64,000 nt of DNA. Origin: Thalassotalea_B piscium_A (lineage in GTDB: Bacteria; Pseudomonadota; Gammaproteobacteria; Enterobacterales; Alteromonadaceae). The stretch is from NCBI GenBank assembly GCA_049347715.1, contig CP186339.1, positions 2,232,001 to 2,296,000 of the forward strand. Reading direction: 5' to 3'. The position numbers and the translations under genes were made by a program. Shown piece by piece: positions 1 through 8,696 of the stretch (positions are counted from its first letter, which is position 1; each line of letters begins with the position of its first letter). Under the pieces are notes generated by a model. The model did not search any database, had not been told where the DNA came from, and saw only the letters and a list, made by a program, of their open reading frames with translations.

Positions 1-272
1 TCAGGTAATAATAAGAATATTGGTGTATCAACTGGCTCTTCGCCCCCTTCATGCTCTACTTGTAATAACAATTGTTTGATTAAATAGATGCACCGCGACA
101 CTTTATTCGTATTTGAAAATTGCTCAGGTAAAGAACAAAAATAACTGGCATATTGGGTATTATTAACCGTAATTATTGATTCATCGGCAGGAAGATGCGG
201 TAAGTTTATCGCATGCTCTGTTGTTGATTTAGCACCAATGAGTATATGACTATTAAGTAAGTTCAATTTCAT
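1..272 (-). CDS. Partial unknown, possibly ketoacyl-synthase-like T6SS cargo gene
   Basis: The first 90 codons of a gene that runs off the left edge. Its ATG (272-270) overlaps the TAA stop of the upstream gene in a TTAATG arrangement, so the two are probably translationally coupled. The visible part starts MKLNLLNSHILIGAKS and ends in the hydrophobic strand DTPIFLLLPE, preceded by a helix rich in Leu, Ile and Lys. That layout (helix, then a strand ending in LP-E) resembles the N-terminal part of thiolase/ketoacyl-synthase-like proteins that I recall beside TIGR02270 genes in T6SS clusters. The resemblance is weak and no catalytic residue lies in the visible part. It is the last visible gene of the hcp-vgrG-PAAR module, so it is plausibly T6SS cargo or an accessory protein. 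Confidence 0.5.
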   Translation of the reverse strand, partial: MKLNLLNSHILIGAKSTTEHAINLPHLPADESIITVNNTQYASYFCSLPEQFSNTNKVSRCIYLIKQLLLQVEHEGGEEPVDTPIFLLLP

Positions 273-1462
273 TAACTGACTTCCAAGCCATTTACGTGAT
301 GAACATAAGGCTCATCACACTGATGTTGCTTATGTAGCATGGCAACATAGCGGTGCCATTGACTCCCTGACTTTAAGACTTTATCAATTTGCTTTGCTGT
401 TAACGCCTCTCCATTAAGTAATCGATTATCATGTTCATCTTGTTTAAACGCTATTTCAAGTATTGGTAATCGGTTTTGCCATGCATTGAGTATTTTTGCC
501 CCGTAATATACTAAATCTTTTTGACGTTCATATTGATCACTATTAAATTGAACATTCAATGGAATAATTGCATCTAGCTTGTCACCAAGCAAAAGCCTTA
601 ACCCTTTATAAGCATCAAGAACATAATCTGGCTGCTGTAAATATTGCGCAAGAAATGGAATAAATTTAGCGTAGCCACTTAATGCCATAGCATGGATTAT
701 TGAAGGAATAAAAGCTTCATCAACACTTAAGTAATTAACTAATTGTGTTATGTCATGTTCAGAAAGTGAGGTTATATAGCAATTAAATAACCGCGTTTGT
801 AAAAGGTCTTGTTCAATAAATTGTTCAGTAAGTATCTGTACATCAATGTAATTATCAGACAATACATCAATAGTTAACCAGCTTAAGGGTGACAACCTTA
901 TTTTATTTGTTTTTCTGTTAGCTCCATCTTTATATTCTGGCGCCATAACATTTAAAAATTCATTAAGGGTTTTACGAGAATATAAATAAAACACTATCTG
1001 TTGAAATAATGCTTGTTGGCGTGATAATTCATTAGGTTCTATGGTTCGATAGAATACATTTGATGCGATAGCGTCTAGTCCAAAATCAAAAGTGAAGGAT
1101 AATTTATCCCCTAACAATTGGGCTACTGCTAATGAAAGCATTTGTAATTGATGATGTTTACTGGTGAAAAGAGCGGGTAATAACTCAGCTTGCATTTGTG
1201 GCGCAATAATCAATTTCAAAGATAAAATAAGGGCGAGATCATCATCGCTATATTCATGTTCTCCGTGCAATTGAGCAATTATTTGATCGGTATTTTGAGC
1301 ACTAACAAGACAGCTATTATCATTTTCATTTTGCATGAGTCTAACAGCCGTAAGTAATTTTCGGGTGTTATCGACATTATTTTCTTTATGGCAGTAAAAA
1401 CTGAAGCTTAACGCAGAGCGTTGAGCCATTAATTGAGATAACTGCACTGTTAACTTATCCAT
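272..1462 (-). CDS. TIGR02270-like T6SS-associated protein, helical repeat
   Basis: A 396-aa soluble protein with no signal peptide or membrane segment. The middle and C-terminal parts (about residues 190-300) look like HEAT-type alpha-helical repeats, for example SIIHAMALSGYAKFIPFLAQ followed by a similar helix pair. Length, repeat character and position directly after a PAAR gene fit the TIGR02270 family, whose members sit in T6SS clusters and have no firmly established role. It starts 64 nt after the PAAR stop and overlaps the next gene by one base, so it belongs to the vgrG/PAAR transcript. A chaperone or loading role for the following gene is an inference. The family call rests on memory and context, not on an invariant motif. 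Confidence 0.6.
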   Translation of the reverse strand: MDKLTVQLSQLMAQRSALSFSFYCHKENNVDNTRKLLTAVRLMQNENDNSCLVSAQNTDQIIAQLHGEHEYSDDDLALILSLKLIIAPQMQAELLPALFTSKHHQLQMLSLAVAQLLGDKLSFTFDFGLDAIASNVFYRTIEPNELSRQQALFQQIVFYLYSRKTLNEFLNVMAPEYKDGANRKTNKIRLSPLSWLTIDVLSDNYIDVQILTEQFIEQDLLQTRLFNCYITSLSEHDITQLVNYLSVDEAFIPSIIHAMALSGYAKFIPFLAQYLQQPDYVLDAYKGLRLLLGDKLDAIIPLNVQFNSDQYERQKDLVYYGAKILNAWQNRLPILEIAFKQDEHDNRLLNGEALTAKQIDKVLKSGSQWHRYVAMLHKQHQCDEPYVHHVNGLEVS

Positions 1463-1526
1463 AAAGCTACATACTCAAAACAGAGAATATAGGTAGTTAC
1501 CTATATTTCTTTGTGATCCTTTTATA

Positions 1527-1817
1527 TTAACCAATTAATACTGTTGGGTTTCCAACAACTATTTTACCACCATGAGCAGTTCCATCACCCATACGAGCCG
1601 CAGGTTTACCATTTATTTTCACTGAGCTTGAACCCGCATTAATCGAATCAGGAGGACCAACACAGATAAGTGTGTCGCCTTTTCTGGCTGCTGGTAGGCT
1701 ACCGATCAATACATTGGGCGATCCAACAACAATTGGCCCCCCTACATGGGGTACAGGCCCAGGGTTTACCTTAGGGCAAACATGCATATGAGTAATAGTG
1801 GCAGCTGGCATTCCCAT
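1527..1817 (-). CDS. PAAR-domain spike tip protein
   Basis: A 96-aa single-domain PAAR protein. It forms the sharp cone that caps the VgrG trimer and can carry effectors on the T6SS tube. Two PAAR half repeats are visible, each with a P-A-A-R segment (SLPAARKGD and GKPAARMGD), and strands ending in NVLIG and TVLIG. N-terminal His/Cys residues (ITHMHVC) and the later TAHGG supply likely zinc ligands. There is no C-terminal toxin extension: the protein ends with the PAAR fold, so cargo must be encoded separately. The start has GAGG upstream (TTAGAGGAAATTAACATG). It lies downstream of vgrG and the 116-aa gene on the same strand, after a 146-nt AT-rich gap that could hold a separate promoter. Confidence 0.93.
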   Translation of the reverse strand: MGMPAATITHMHVCPKVNPGPVPHVGGPIVVGSPNVLIGSLPAARKGDTLICVGPPDSINAGSSSVKINGKPAARMGDGTAHGGKIVVGNPTVLIG

Positions 1818-1963
1818 GTTAATTTCCTCTAATTCTTAATAATTTCAATATAACGTGCATATTATAATTTATGATAATCGTCAAAATATAATGCTTGAAA
1901 CATGCCATCTAAATAACTTTTATCAGTAATTTGTGAAACTCATTAACTTATATTTAGCTTTTG

Positions 1964-2314
1964 CTATTCATAAAGGGGAATAAGCAATAAATTCCCAATT
2001 GATAATTCATGAGCAATCCATTTTATTGATTTTGATACACTTTGTGTCTCATGTTGGTATTCGTCACCTGCCAAATAAAAAAATAATTTATTGATAATGT
2101 TTTGTTCATTTTTCCAAGGATGCAAGTTTTGTAAAAACTGTTCACCATAAGTAGTGCTTACTAAAAATTCTTTTAATGGTGCTTTTAATAACGGATCAAC
2201 CGGTTTATCTTCTGGTCGACAAGCCAAATATTGATAGCCAAATTGGCAAATCAGATAATGACCTTTACAAAGTCGCCCTGTACGACCAACATTTGGATAA
2301 TTATAAGTGCTCAT
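1964..2314 (-). CDS. Unknown small protein coupled to vgrG
   Basis: A 116-aa protein whose family I do not recognise. Its ATG lies two bases after the vgrG stop, so it is almost certainly co-translated with VgrG and likely works on it. It begins MSTYNYPNVGRTGRLCKG, has no signal peptide, contains three cysteines in the first 35 residues, and has a mixed helical C-terminal half ending in a hydrophobic strand (IGNLLLIPLYE). Size and placement between vgrG and PAAR are typical of spike-loading adaptors or small chaperones, but it shows no DUF4123, DUF1795 or DUF2169 signature that I can see. An immunity or effector role is less likely given the position. The gene call is secure and the function is unknown. 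Confidence 0.75.
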   Translation of the reverse strand: MSTYNYPNVGRTGRLCKGHYLICQFGYQYLACRPEDKPVDPLLKAPLKEFLVSTTYGEQFLQNLHPWKNEQNIINKLFFYLAGDEYQHETQSVSKSIKWIAHELSIGNLLLIPLYE

Positions 2315-2316
2315 GT

Positions 2317-4173
2317 TTAATTCAACTTAATTTGAGCTGCTTTTAAGGCAATACTTGTTCCGTCAACTTTAACGTCAGTACCTTTAATTTTAATATTAGT
2401 CCCTTTAATGGTAATCGAACCATCACTACTCATTTTTATTGAAGCTGCACCTGTTTTAAACTCTATTTCACTACCTGCTGTCACTTTAAGTACGTTACCT
2501 ACGTCTAACGTATCATCATTACCAATTTCACTAAGGCGATTATTACTTACCTTGATCGTATCGTCATTAGCAATAGTAGAAAGTCTGTCATTGCCGATAG
2601 TATCTTTTTGATCATTTTTTACATTCAGTTCATGATCTTTTTCTGCTTGTAAAAATAATAGCTCTTTACCTTTATCATCTTCAAAACGAATTTCATTAAA
2701 GTTATCAGCACCGCCATTTTTAGTACTATGCGTTTTAATACCACTTTGTGTTTTCTTAGCCGGTAATGCATAAGGAGGCATGAGATCAGCATTATAAACT
2801 GCACCACTGACAATAGGCTGATCAGGGTCACCGTTAATAAACTCAACCAATACTTCTTGCCCTACTCGAGGAAAAAAGAAAGCGCCCCACTTATTACCAG
2901 CCCAATTTTGAGCCACCCTAATCCAACAAGAGCTTTTACTGTCATATTCACCTTCACGATCCCAATGAAACTGAACTTTTACCCGACCATATTTATCAAT
3001 ATGTTGCTCATCACCTGGATCACCGGTAACAACAGCGGTTTGTACACCATTAATTAGAGGTTTATTCAGAGAAACGGTTGGTCTGTATGGAGTATCTTTA
3101 GGTACACATTCAAAATCGTTGGTAAACACATTAGCGGCAACCGATTGATTAGCCCCTGATTGGTTTGGTTGTGTGGCATTAGTTCTAATGGCAGTCAGTA
3201 CATAGTTTTTACCTATGTAACTGCTATCTTCGTGATCTTCAAAGGTAAAAAATTTACCTATACTAAAACTGCGACAATCGCTTTGTCCTGAACACTTATG
3301 CATATCTTTTTGTAAAGCTTCTAATTGGGTATTAGCATAAGGTTGCGGTCGTTTGTTAAATTCTGACTCTCCTAAGTAGTCAAATATTTCTAAACTTCCT
3401 TGCGCGGGTAAACTTGCCGTTACTTTATTACCACTAGGGTAAAGTGTGGGTTGTTCGAAGTCATAGCCTTTTTGTTGATATGCACCGCTCACCATAGTCA
3501 AACCACCTTGCCAATGTGACACATGGGGTTTAGTTAAGTGACCAGAAAAACAACGAACTTTTGATTCAGCACATTTTTTATAAGCTGTTATATCATCGGC
3601 TAAAACTAAAGTATGTGCAGCGCTACTATGTTCAAAAAAGTAAAAGATACCTTCTTGTTGTAATAAACGTGCAACGAAATCGAGATCTGATTCCTGATAC
3701 TGTACACAGTATTCATATTTAGGATATGTTTTAGTTGTTTTATCTTTAAAAGCAACACTGTGTTGGCCAAATAGATCAGAAACGATATCGATAACTGATA
3801 AATTTTGATAGATACGACAGTTACTTCTTTTTTTCATAAAAGCCGCGGTTGGTACAATCACAGCTTGGTAGTCTATATAGTTTTCTGCATCATCTTCTGC
3901 TGCAGTTCGCATACCCGTAGACTCTAAATGGCTAACAACACCATGATAATAACGAATAGCGCCACCACTTTCGGCATTTCTTAATGAAACACAAACATTC
4001 TTCCCTACTAGGCCATCGAGTGAAATCTTTGTACCTATAGTAAACATAGAGACTGTAAACGAATACAGTTGTGAAATAGCCTCTGTCGCAGAAAGATGTG
4101 TTAAATAAAGAGTATCTTTACCTAAAGGGGTAGAAATCGAAATAATATTATTTTTTTGGGTAGCTTTTTGCAT
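2317..4173 (-). CDS. vgrG: T6SS spike protein VgrG (TssI)
   Basis: VgrG forms the trimeric gp27/gp5-like spike on the Hcp tube. The N-terminal gp27-like part (about 1-370) leads to the OB-fold signature (FPRVGQEVLVEFINGDPDQP) and then the repetitive beta-prism needle with N-D/T-I and G-x-I-K-I-K repeats to the C-terminus. The protein stops at the end of the needle, with no effector domain. Start: the longest frame begins at a TTG (4185), but the ATG at 4173 has GAGG six bases upstream, so I use it (618 aa). The gene follows hcp after a terminator-like hairpin and is followed two bases later by the 116-aa gene. Confidence 0.96.
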   Translation of the reverse strand: MQKATQKNNIISISTPLGKDTLYLTHLSATEAISQLYSFTVSMFTIGTKISLDGLVGKNVCVSLRNAESGGAIRYYHGVVSHLESTGMRTAAEDDAENYIDYQAVIVPTAAFMKKRSNCRIYQNLSVIDIVSDLFGQHSVAFKDKTTKTYPKYEYCVQYQESDLDFVARLLQQEGIFYFFEHSSAAHTLVLADDITAYKKCAESKVRCFSGHLTKPHVSHWQGGLTMVSGAYQQKGYDFEQPTLYPSGNKVTASLPAQGSLEIFDYLGESEFNKRPQPYANTQLEALQKDMHKCSGQSDCRSFSIGKFFTFEDHEDSSYIGKNYVLTAIRTNATQPNQSGANQSVAANVFTNDFECVPKDTPYRPTVSLNKPLINGVQTAVVTGDPGDEQHIDKYGRVKVQFHWDREGEYDSKSSCWIRVAQNWAGNKWGAFFFPRVGQEVLVEFINGDPDQPIVSGAVYNADLMPPYALPAKKTQSGIKTHSTKNGGADNFNEIRFEDDKGKELLFLQAEKDHELNVKNDQKDTIGNDRLSTIANDDTIKVSNNRLSEIGNDDTLDVGNVLKVTAGSEIEFKTGAASIKMSSDGSITIKGTNIKIKGTDVKVDGTSIALKAAQIKLN

Positions 4174-4189
4174 TCCTTGCCTCAATATA

Positions 4190-4220
4190 AATAAAACCTT
4201 AAGGGATAATTCCCTTAAGG
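4190..4220 (-). terminator. Intrinsic terminator after hcp
   Basis: A perfect 10-bp inverted repeat (CCTTAAGGGA / TCCCTTAAGG, 4197-4206 and 4211-4220) with a 4-nt loop. On the minus strand it is followed by a TTTTATTT tract. It lies 19 nt past the hcp stop and before the vgrG start. Its likely effect is partial termination, giving much more hcp than vgrG mRNA. Confidence 0.8.
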
Positions 4221-4239
4221 TTTAGGTAACAAAAAGAAA

Positions 4240-4719
4240 TTACATTTGTTGACCTTTCACACCACTGTAACCATAAACTAATGGTGCAGTAATGTTGTTC
4301 TTATCATCAGTTGGAGTAACAGTCATCATCATTTCTGTGTAGCTAATAGTAAGATGCTCAGTCGGGCGATCGCCTTGAACTGAAACACTGTAGCTAGAAA
4401 TCATAGCATCTGTTAATTCAATTTTCATAATTTCTTCAATTTTATCACCTTGTTTAGTGATATAGAAAATTGCTTTTTTACCTTTACCAATAGTTGCTTC
4501 TTTGAACAATTCTGGTGATGCATTATCTTGTAATTTAGTGATTGAAATATCACCAAGACGTGTTGCACTTGCTTCACGATCTTGTGCAGTACCAGTAAAA
4601 GATGAAATTTCACGGCTGACATTCCAGTCCAGAGAAAGTACAGTGATTTTATCTTTGTATCCTTCAGCCGTTGTTTCGCCTTTAATTCCTTCATAGTCCA
4701 AATATGTATTTGCTTGCAT
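4240..4719 (-). CDS. hcp: T6SS tube protein Hcp (TssD)
   Basis: Hcp hexamers stack into the inner tube of the T6SS and are exported in bulk. The protein has the small beta-barrel layout of the family: TYLDYEGIKGETTAEGYKDK at the start, then DVSREISSF-like and ISITKLQD strands, and a C-terminal strand HLTISYTEMMMTVTP. The open frame extends 21 codons further upstream, but the ATG at 4719 has a strong AAAGGAG site eight bases before it and matches where Hcp proteins begin, giving 159 aa. The gene has its own intergenic leader and a terminator behind it, so it can be expressed well above the neighbouring structural genes. Confidence 0.95.
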   Translation of the reverse strand: MQANTYLDYEGIKGETTAEGYKDKITVLSLDWNVSREISSFTGTAQDREASATRLGDISITKLQDNASPELFKEATIGKGKKAIFYITKQGDKIEEIMKIELTDAMISSYSVSVQGDRPTEHLTISYTEMMMTVTPTDDKNNITAPLVYGYSGVKGQQM

Positions 4720-4911
4720 TGTTAAAGCTCCTTTTGCATGTAATGTATCCATTAGTGGATAGTGTTTATTTAATTTAAACAATGTCGTTAAATTAAATTA
4801 TATAGAATATAAAAATCTACATTCTATTTTATAAATCAACTCCTGTTGGACCTATAGTTCGCTACAACAAATTCATTTATAAAATAGTTCAATAGCACTT
4901 TATTCAAAAAT

Positions 4912-4939
4912 ATTATACTCAAAACAATTACCAACGCAA
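4912..4939 (-). promoter_or_regulatory. Candidate sigma70-type promoter for hcp
   Basis: Read on the minus strand, a perfect TATAAT (4917-4912) stands 16 bases after TTGCGT (4939-4934). The -10 element is strong and the -35 is weak. I saw no sigma54 GG-N10-GC element in this gap. Placement is by eye only. Confidence 0.4.
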
Positions 4940-4993
4940 CAATAAAATAAAATATTTTCCTTTAAAATCAACACCTTAACAAAGGCACAACTA

Positions 4994-5019
4994 AACCTTC
5001 CTCACAATCAAGGAAGGTT
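4994..5019 (-). terminator. Stem-loop after clpV, probable terminator
   Basis: A perfect 9-bp inverted repeat (AACCTTCCT / AGGAAGGTT) with an 8-nt loop, about 30 nt past the clpV stop. The minus-strand tail after the stem is only TAGTTG, so the U-tract is poor. It could end the tssEFG-clpV transcript inefficiently or protect a 3' end. Confidence 0.45.
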
Positions 5020-5050
5020 CTTTTAACTAACGATTATTGTTGCTTATGTT

Positions 5051-7660
5051 TTAGACTTTGTAGGTAAATTCATCTTCTTCCACGTTAATGTTGACATGAG
5101 TTGTTTTTTTATTGTTACTCATCTTATTCAAAATTTTGATGGATAATTCAGGCAACATCATATTTTGCAAAATACTATGAATATTACGTGCACCTGAACC
5201 GGCGTCTTGACATAACGAGACTATTTTGTTGACCACTTCATCACTATAACTAAACTTAGCCTGATGATGGCTTGTTAACCTGACTCCCACTCTCGCTAAT
5301 TGCAGTTTTGTTATTTCATTTAACATATCATTCGACAGCGGCACATAGGGCACAACATTAATTCGACCTAAAAACGCCGGTTTAAAATAAGCCAGTAAGT
5401 CATCTTGTAATGCTTTTCTCAAACCGGTAATTGAAGGTGCTGTATTTTCATCTTCAAATAGTTCCATCGTAGTATCGGTCCCTGCATTTGACGTCATGAT
5501 AATGATAGTGTTTTTAAAATCTATATCTCTACCTTCACCATCTTTTATCGTTCCTTTATCAAAGACTTGATAGAAAATATCTTGAACGCCAGGATGTGCT
5601 TTTTCCATTTCATCAAGTAAAATGACACTATAAGGTTTACGACGTACCGCCTCCGTTAATACTCCACCTTCACCATAACCAACATAACCTGGAGGCGAAC
5701 CTAATAATAAAGAGACTTTGTGCTCTTCTTTAAACTCTGACATATTGATCACAGTAATATTTTCTTCACTACCATAAACTTGCTCAGCTAAGGTAAGCGC
5801 GGTTTCTGTTTTACCTACGCCACTAGGACCTGCAAGTAAAAATACACCTATAGGTCGTTTTTCATCTCCTAGTTGCGCTCGTGATATTTGAACCGTTTTT
5901 GCAATAAGATCTAACGCATGTGATTGACCAATGATTCTTTTTTCCATGGTTTCTTTTAACGATAACACCATATCAATTTCATCATTTTGCATCTTACCAA
6001 CAGGAATACCTGTCCAATCAGAAATAACCTCTGCTACAAGTTGTTCGTCTACCTGCCAATGCACCATAGGTTGTGGGTTTTCTGATAGTTCACGTTTTAA
6101 ATCTTTTAATTCAGCTAATTTAACCTTACTGTCACTTTCTGAAATATCGTCTTTTTGTAACTCAGTGATTAACTTGCTCACTTTATCAACTAAAACAAGT
6201 TCATTTTGCCATTGTGTCGTTAATGGTAATAACTGCTTTTGAGTTGATTTCAATGTTTTCCGTAATTCTTGTAATTTCTTTTTATGATCAATCCCTGTTT
6301 TTTCTTCTCGCTTTAATAAGCTAATTTGTGTTTCAAGTTGTTGTTCTTGGCGTTGTAAGTTTTCTATCGCGCCAGGCGTAGCACCTTGACTCATTGATAC
6401 TCTGGCACAAGCCGTATCAAGTAAACTAACAGCTTTATCAGGTAATTTTCTTCCGCTAATGTATCTATGTGATAAATTTACAGAAGAACGTAAAGCTTGA
6501 TCAGAAATAATGATTTTGTGATGATTTTCCATCACAGGTAACAAGCCACGCATCATCACAATAGCTTGGTCTTCACTCGGCTCTTCTATTTTTACCACTT
6601 GAAAGCGTCGCGCTAATGCTGCATCTTTTTCAAAGTACTTTTTATATTCAGCCCAAGTCGTTGCTGCAATCATTCTAAGCTCACCACGTGCTAGCGCAGG
6701 CTTAAGTAAATTAGCAGCATCATTTTGTCCTGCTTGCCCACCACTACCTATCATGGTGTGTGCTTCATCAATAAATAAGATAATAGGATTTATGGAATTT
6801 TTAACTTCACTAATAAGTGATTTTAAACGATTTTCGAATTCACCTTTCATACCTGCTCCAGCTTGAAGCAATGCAAGGTCTAATACATGAACGCGTACTT
6901 TTTTAAGCGCATTAGGTACGTCTTGTTGAGATATTTTAAGTGCTAAACCTTCAACGACAGCTGTTTTTCCAACACCAGCCTCACCCGTTAAAATAGGATT
7001 ATTTTGTCGACGACGAGTTAATATGTCGATCATTTGTCTTATTTCATTATCACGACCAAGAATGGGATCTATTTTTCCCAATTCAGCTTGAGCTGTTAAG
7101 TCTTGTGTATATTGATCTAAACTTGGAGTTTTACTTGTTTTTGCACTTGTAGTGTCAGTTTGTGCTTGATGTTCCCCTGATGATTCATTTGATTGACTTG
7201 AAAGCTGTGGCCATGCATGCAGTAATTGTGCGGCATCAACTTTGATAAGCTCTTTAGCAGAACGAGAAATAAGCGCACTTAATGAGTCATCATTTAATAA
7301 CGTATAAATAATATAAGCAGAACGAATTTGGGTATCATTAAACTCTATTGTGGTGTTGAGCCAGGTTTGTCTCAATAAATTCACAATATGTGGAGATAAA
7401 CTCGGAGATGCACTATTACCGGTTTTTAACTTTTCTAAACCTTGCTGTAATTGCTGCATTAATACCGAATCATCTACGGAAAAACTTGCCATAATTAAGC
7501 GTAAATCATCCAAGTTTTTATCAAGTAAAGCAACCAACCAATGTTCAATTTCAACTGTAAATTGACTGCGGCTATGACAAATACTTGCAGCTGCCTCTAA
7601 TGATTGACGACAAGCTGGCGTTAGTTTTTCTACTAATTTACTTAAAGTCATTGCTGACAT
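5051..7660 (-). CDS. clpV: T6SS sheath-recycling ATPase ClpV (TssH)
   Basis: ClpV is the AAA+ unfoldase that disassembles the contracted TssBC sheath. It is 869 aa, with an N-terminal Clp repeat domain (1-150), a first ATPase module with Walker A GEAGVGKT (about 225), a ClpB-like coiled-coil middle region (about 430-530, rich in Q, L, K and E), a second module with GPSGVGKT (about 610), and the C-terminal small domain. The length and short N-domain distinguish it from ClpB. The start has AAAGGA ten bases upstream. It is the last gene of the tssE-tssF-tssG-clpV block, 49 nt after tssG, and is followed by a stem-loop. Confidence 0.97.
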   Translation of the reverse strand: MSAMTLSKLVEKLTPACRQSLEAAASICHSRSQFTVEIEHWLVALLDKNLDDLRLIMASFSVDDSVLMQQLQQGLEKLKTGNSASPSLSPHIVNLLRQTWLNTTIEFNDTQIRSAYIIYTLLNDDSLSALISRSAKELIKVDAAQLLHAWPQLSSQSNESSGEHQAQTDTTSAKTSKTPSLDQYTQDLTAQAELGKIDPILGRDNEIRQMIDILTRRRQNNPILTGEAGVGKTAVVEGLALKISQQDVPNALKKVRVHVLDLALLQAGAGMKGEFENRLKSLISEVKNSINPIILFIDEAHTMIGSGGQAGQNDAANLLKPALARGELRMIAATTWAEYKKYFEKDAALARRFQVVKIEEPSEDQAIVMMRGLLPVMENHHKIIISDQALRSSVNLSHRYISGRKLPDKAVSLLDTACARVSMSQGATPGAIENLQRQEQQLETQISLLKREEKTGIDHKKKLQELRKTLKSTQKQLLPLTTQWQNELVLVDKVSKLITELQKDDISESDSKVKLAELKDLKRELSENPQPMVHWQVDEQLVAEVISDWTGIPVGKMQNDEIDMVLSLKETMEKRIIGQSHALDLIAKTVQISRAQLGDEKRPIGVFLLAGPSGVGKTETALTLAEQVYGSEENITVINMSEFKEEHKVSLLLGSPPGYVGYGEGGVLTEAVRRKPYSVILLDEMEKAHPGVQDIFYQVFDKGTIKDGEGRDIDFKNTIIIMTSNAGTDTTMELFEDENTAPSITGLRKALQDDLLAYFKPAFLGRINVVPYVPLSNDMLNEITKLQLARVGVRLTSHHQAKFSYSDEVVNKIVSLCQDAGSGARNIHSILQNMMLPELSIKILNKMSNNKKTTHVNINVEEDEFTYKV

Positions 7661-7709
7661 AATAGTTAGTCCTTTAAATTTTAATTATGTTTACTTAATG
7701 CTCGTTACT

Positions 7710-8696
7710 TTATATAGGTAATAAGCATGTTTTTGTTTCTTGGTTATTTTCGGATAACAAACCACAGCCGAGCCCTAGAGGAACAGCATTTTTCGACAAT
7801 TGCGCTTTAGGTATTTTTTTTATTTGAACCTCAAGTTGTACTTTAAATTTGATAGCAAGACCAAGGTAGCTGCTAATCAAATGTTTCAATAGGCGACTAG
7901 TTTCTTGTCCCGGTAAAAACGACTCTATTTGAGTATTAGCCTTTGGTTTAATCACAATGGCTATAGCAGAGTTAATATCCCAAACCTTACTACCAATAGT
8001 GGCATCAACCCCTAAGGCTGCGTATTGACCTTCTGGCGATCTTCTCCCCCCCAAACGTGTTTGGTCTAAGGTTGCGAGTTTTTGCCATTGCCCTTGGAAT
8101 TGTTTTACGGTCACATTACATTTAGTAAAGTCCTTTAAAATCAGCATCAAACCATCAACAGTTCTAATTTTTTTATTAAAAATACCGGCGTAATATTGTT
8201 TTATCCCCTGTTCACCTGAAAGTTGACTTAGCACTGACGTAAAACTATCTGGGTTAGCCTCAGTATTTTTCTGATAATTAACCGAAAATCTATATTTTTC
8301 CCAAGCACGATAAAACAAAGAGATTAACCTGTGATTAAATAAGTCATAGAAGTCTCGCATGCCAGTGTCTTTCAATTTAAGCCTTGCCAAAACAAGTTCA
8401 CTGTAGTGTTGCGGTAGTGTGCCACTGACACCGGTAAGTCCCATAAAAGACACATGCATATCTACAGCTATTTTATCTTTGTGTGGACTATCCTTTAATT
8501 TTATCTTGCTGATAGACTGTCCAGGAAAACCTAAATGCTGATCAGCTTTAAATCTCACAAGCTCACTGTTAGGCAAACTATCGTAGCCCACCTTATAGTA
8601 ATTAGACTTGTCATAACCTAGTTGCTGCTGCAATATATATACAGCTTTATAAAAGTCATATTCATTAGGATTATCAATAAGTTCTTGAATATTCAT
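7710..8696 (-). CDS. tssG: T6SS baseplate protein TssG
   Basis: TssG (ImpH/VasB) is the baseplate wedge subunit that binds TssF and links to TssK. The protein has 328 aa with family-typical segments: NPNEYDFYKAVYILQQQLG at the N-terminus, the VRFKADQHLGFPGQSI strand, and the conserved FMGLTGVSGTLPQHYSELVL block around residue 90. The C-terminal region has the LGGRRSPEG and GLGCGLLSE-type turns. It overlaps the tssF stop by four bases, the classic arrangement for a TssF-TssG complex. No membrane segment or signal peptide is present. Confidence 0.95.
   Translation of the reverse strand: MNIQELIDNPNEYDFYKAVYILQQQLGYDKSNYYKVGYDSLPNSELVRFKADQHLGFPGQSISKIKLKDSPHKDKIAVDMHVSFMGLTGVSGTLPQHYSELVLARLKLKDTGMRDFYDLFNHRLISLFYRAWEKYRFSVNYQKNTEANPDSFTSVLSQLSGEQGIKQYYAGIFNKKIRTVDGLMLILKDFTKCNVTVKQFQGQWQKLATLDQTRLGGRRSPEGQYAALGVDATIGSKVWDINSAIAIVIKPKANTQIESFLPGQETSRLLKHLISSYLGLAIKFKVQLEVQIKKIPKAQLSKNAVPLGLGCGLLSENNQETKTCLLPI

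Larger units (their letters stand above)
4720..5050. other. 331-nt gap between clpV and hcp: hcp leader
   Basis: AT-rich and without a supported gene. It holds a candidate hcp promoter (4912-4939), an inverted repeat near the clpV end (4994-5019), and a small dyad ATAGAAT/ATTCTAT (4802-4808 and 4821-4827) inside the presumed hcp leader. If the promoter call is right, the hcp mRNA has an untranslated leader of roughly 185 nt, unusually long for a structural gene. Confidence 0.6.

Noticed and set aside
5931..6242. 103-codon open frame on the plus strand inside clpV
   Set aside because: Antisense to conserved ClpV coding sequence with no ribosome binding site; a shadow frame, as are the other open frames within large genes.
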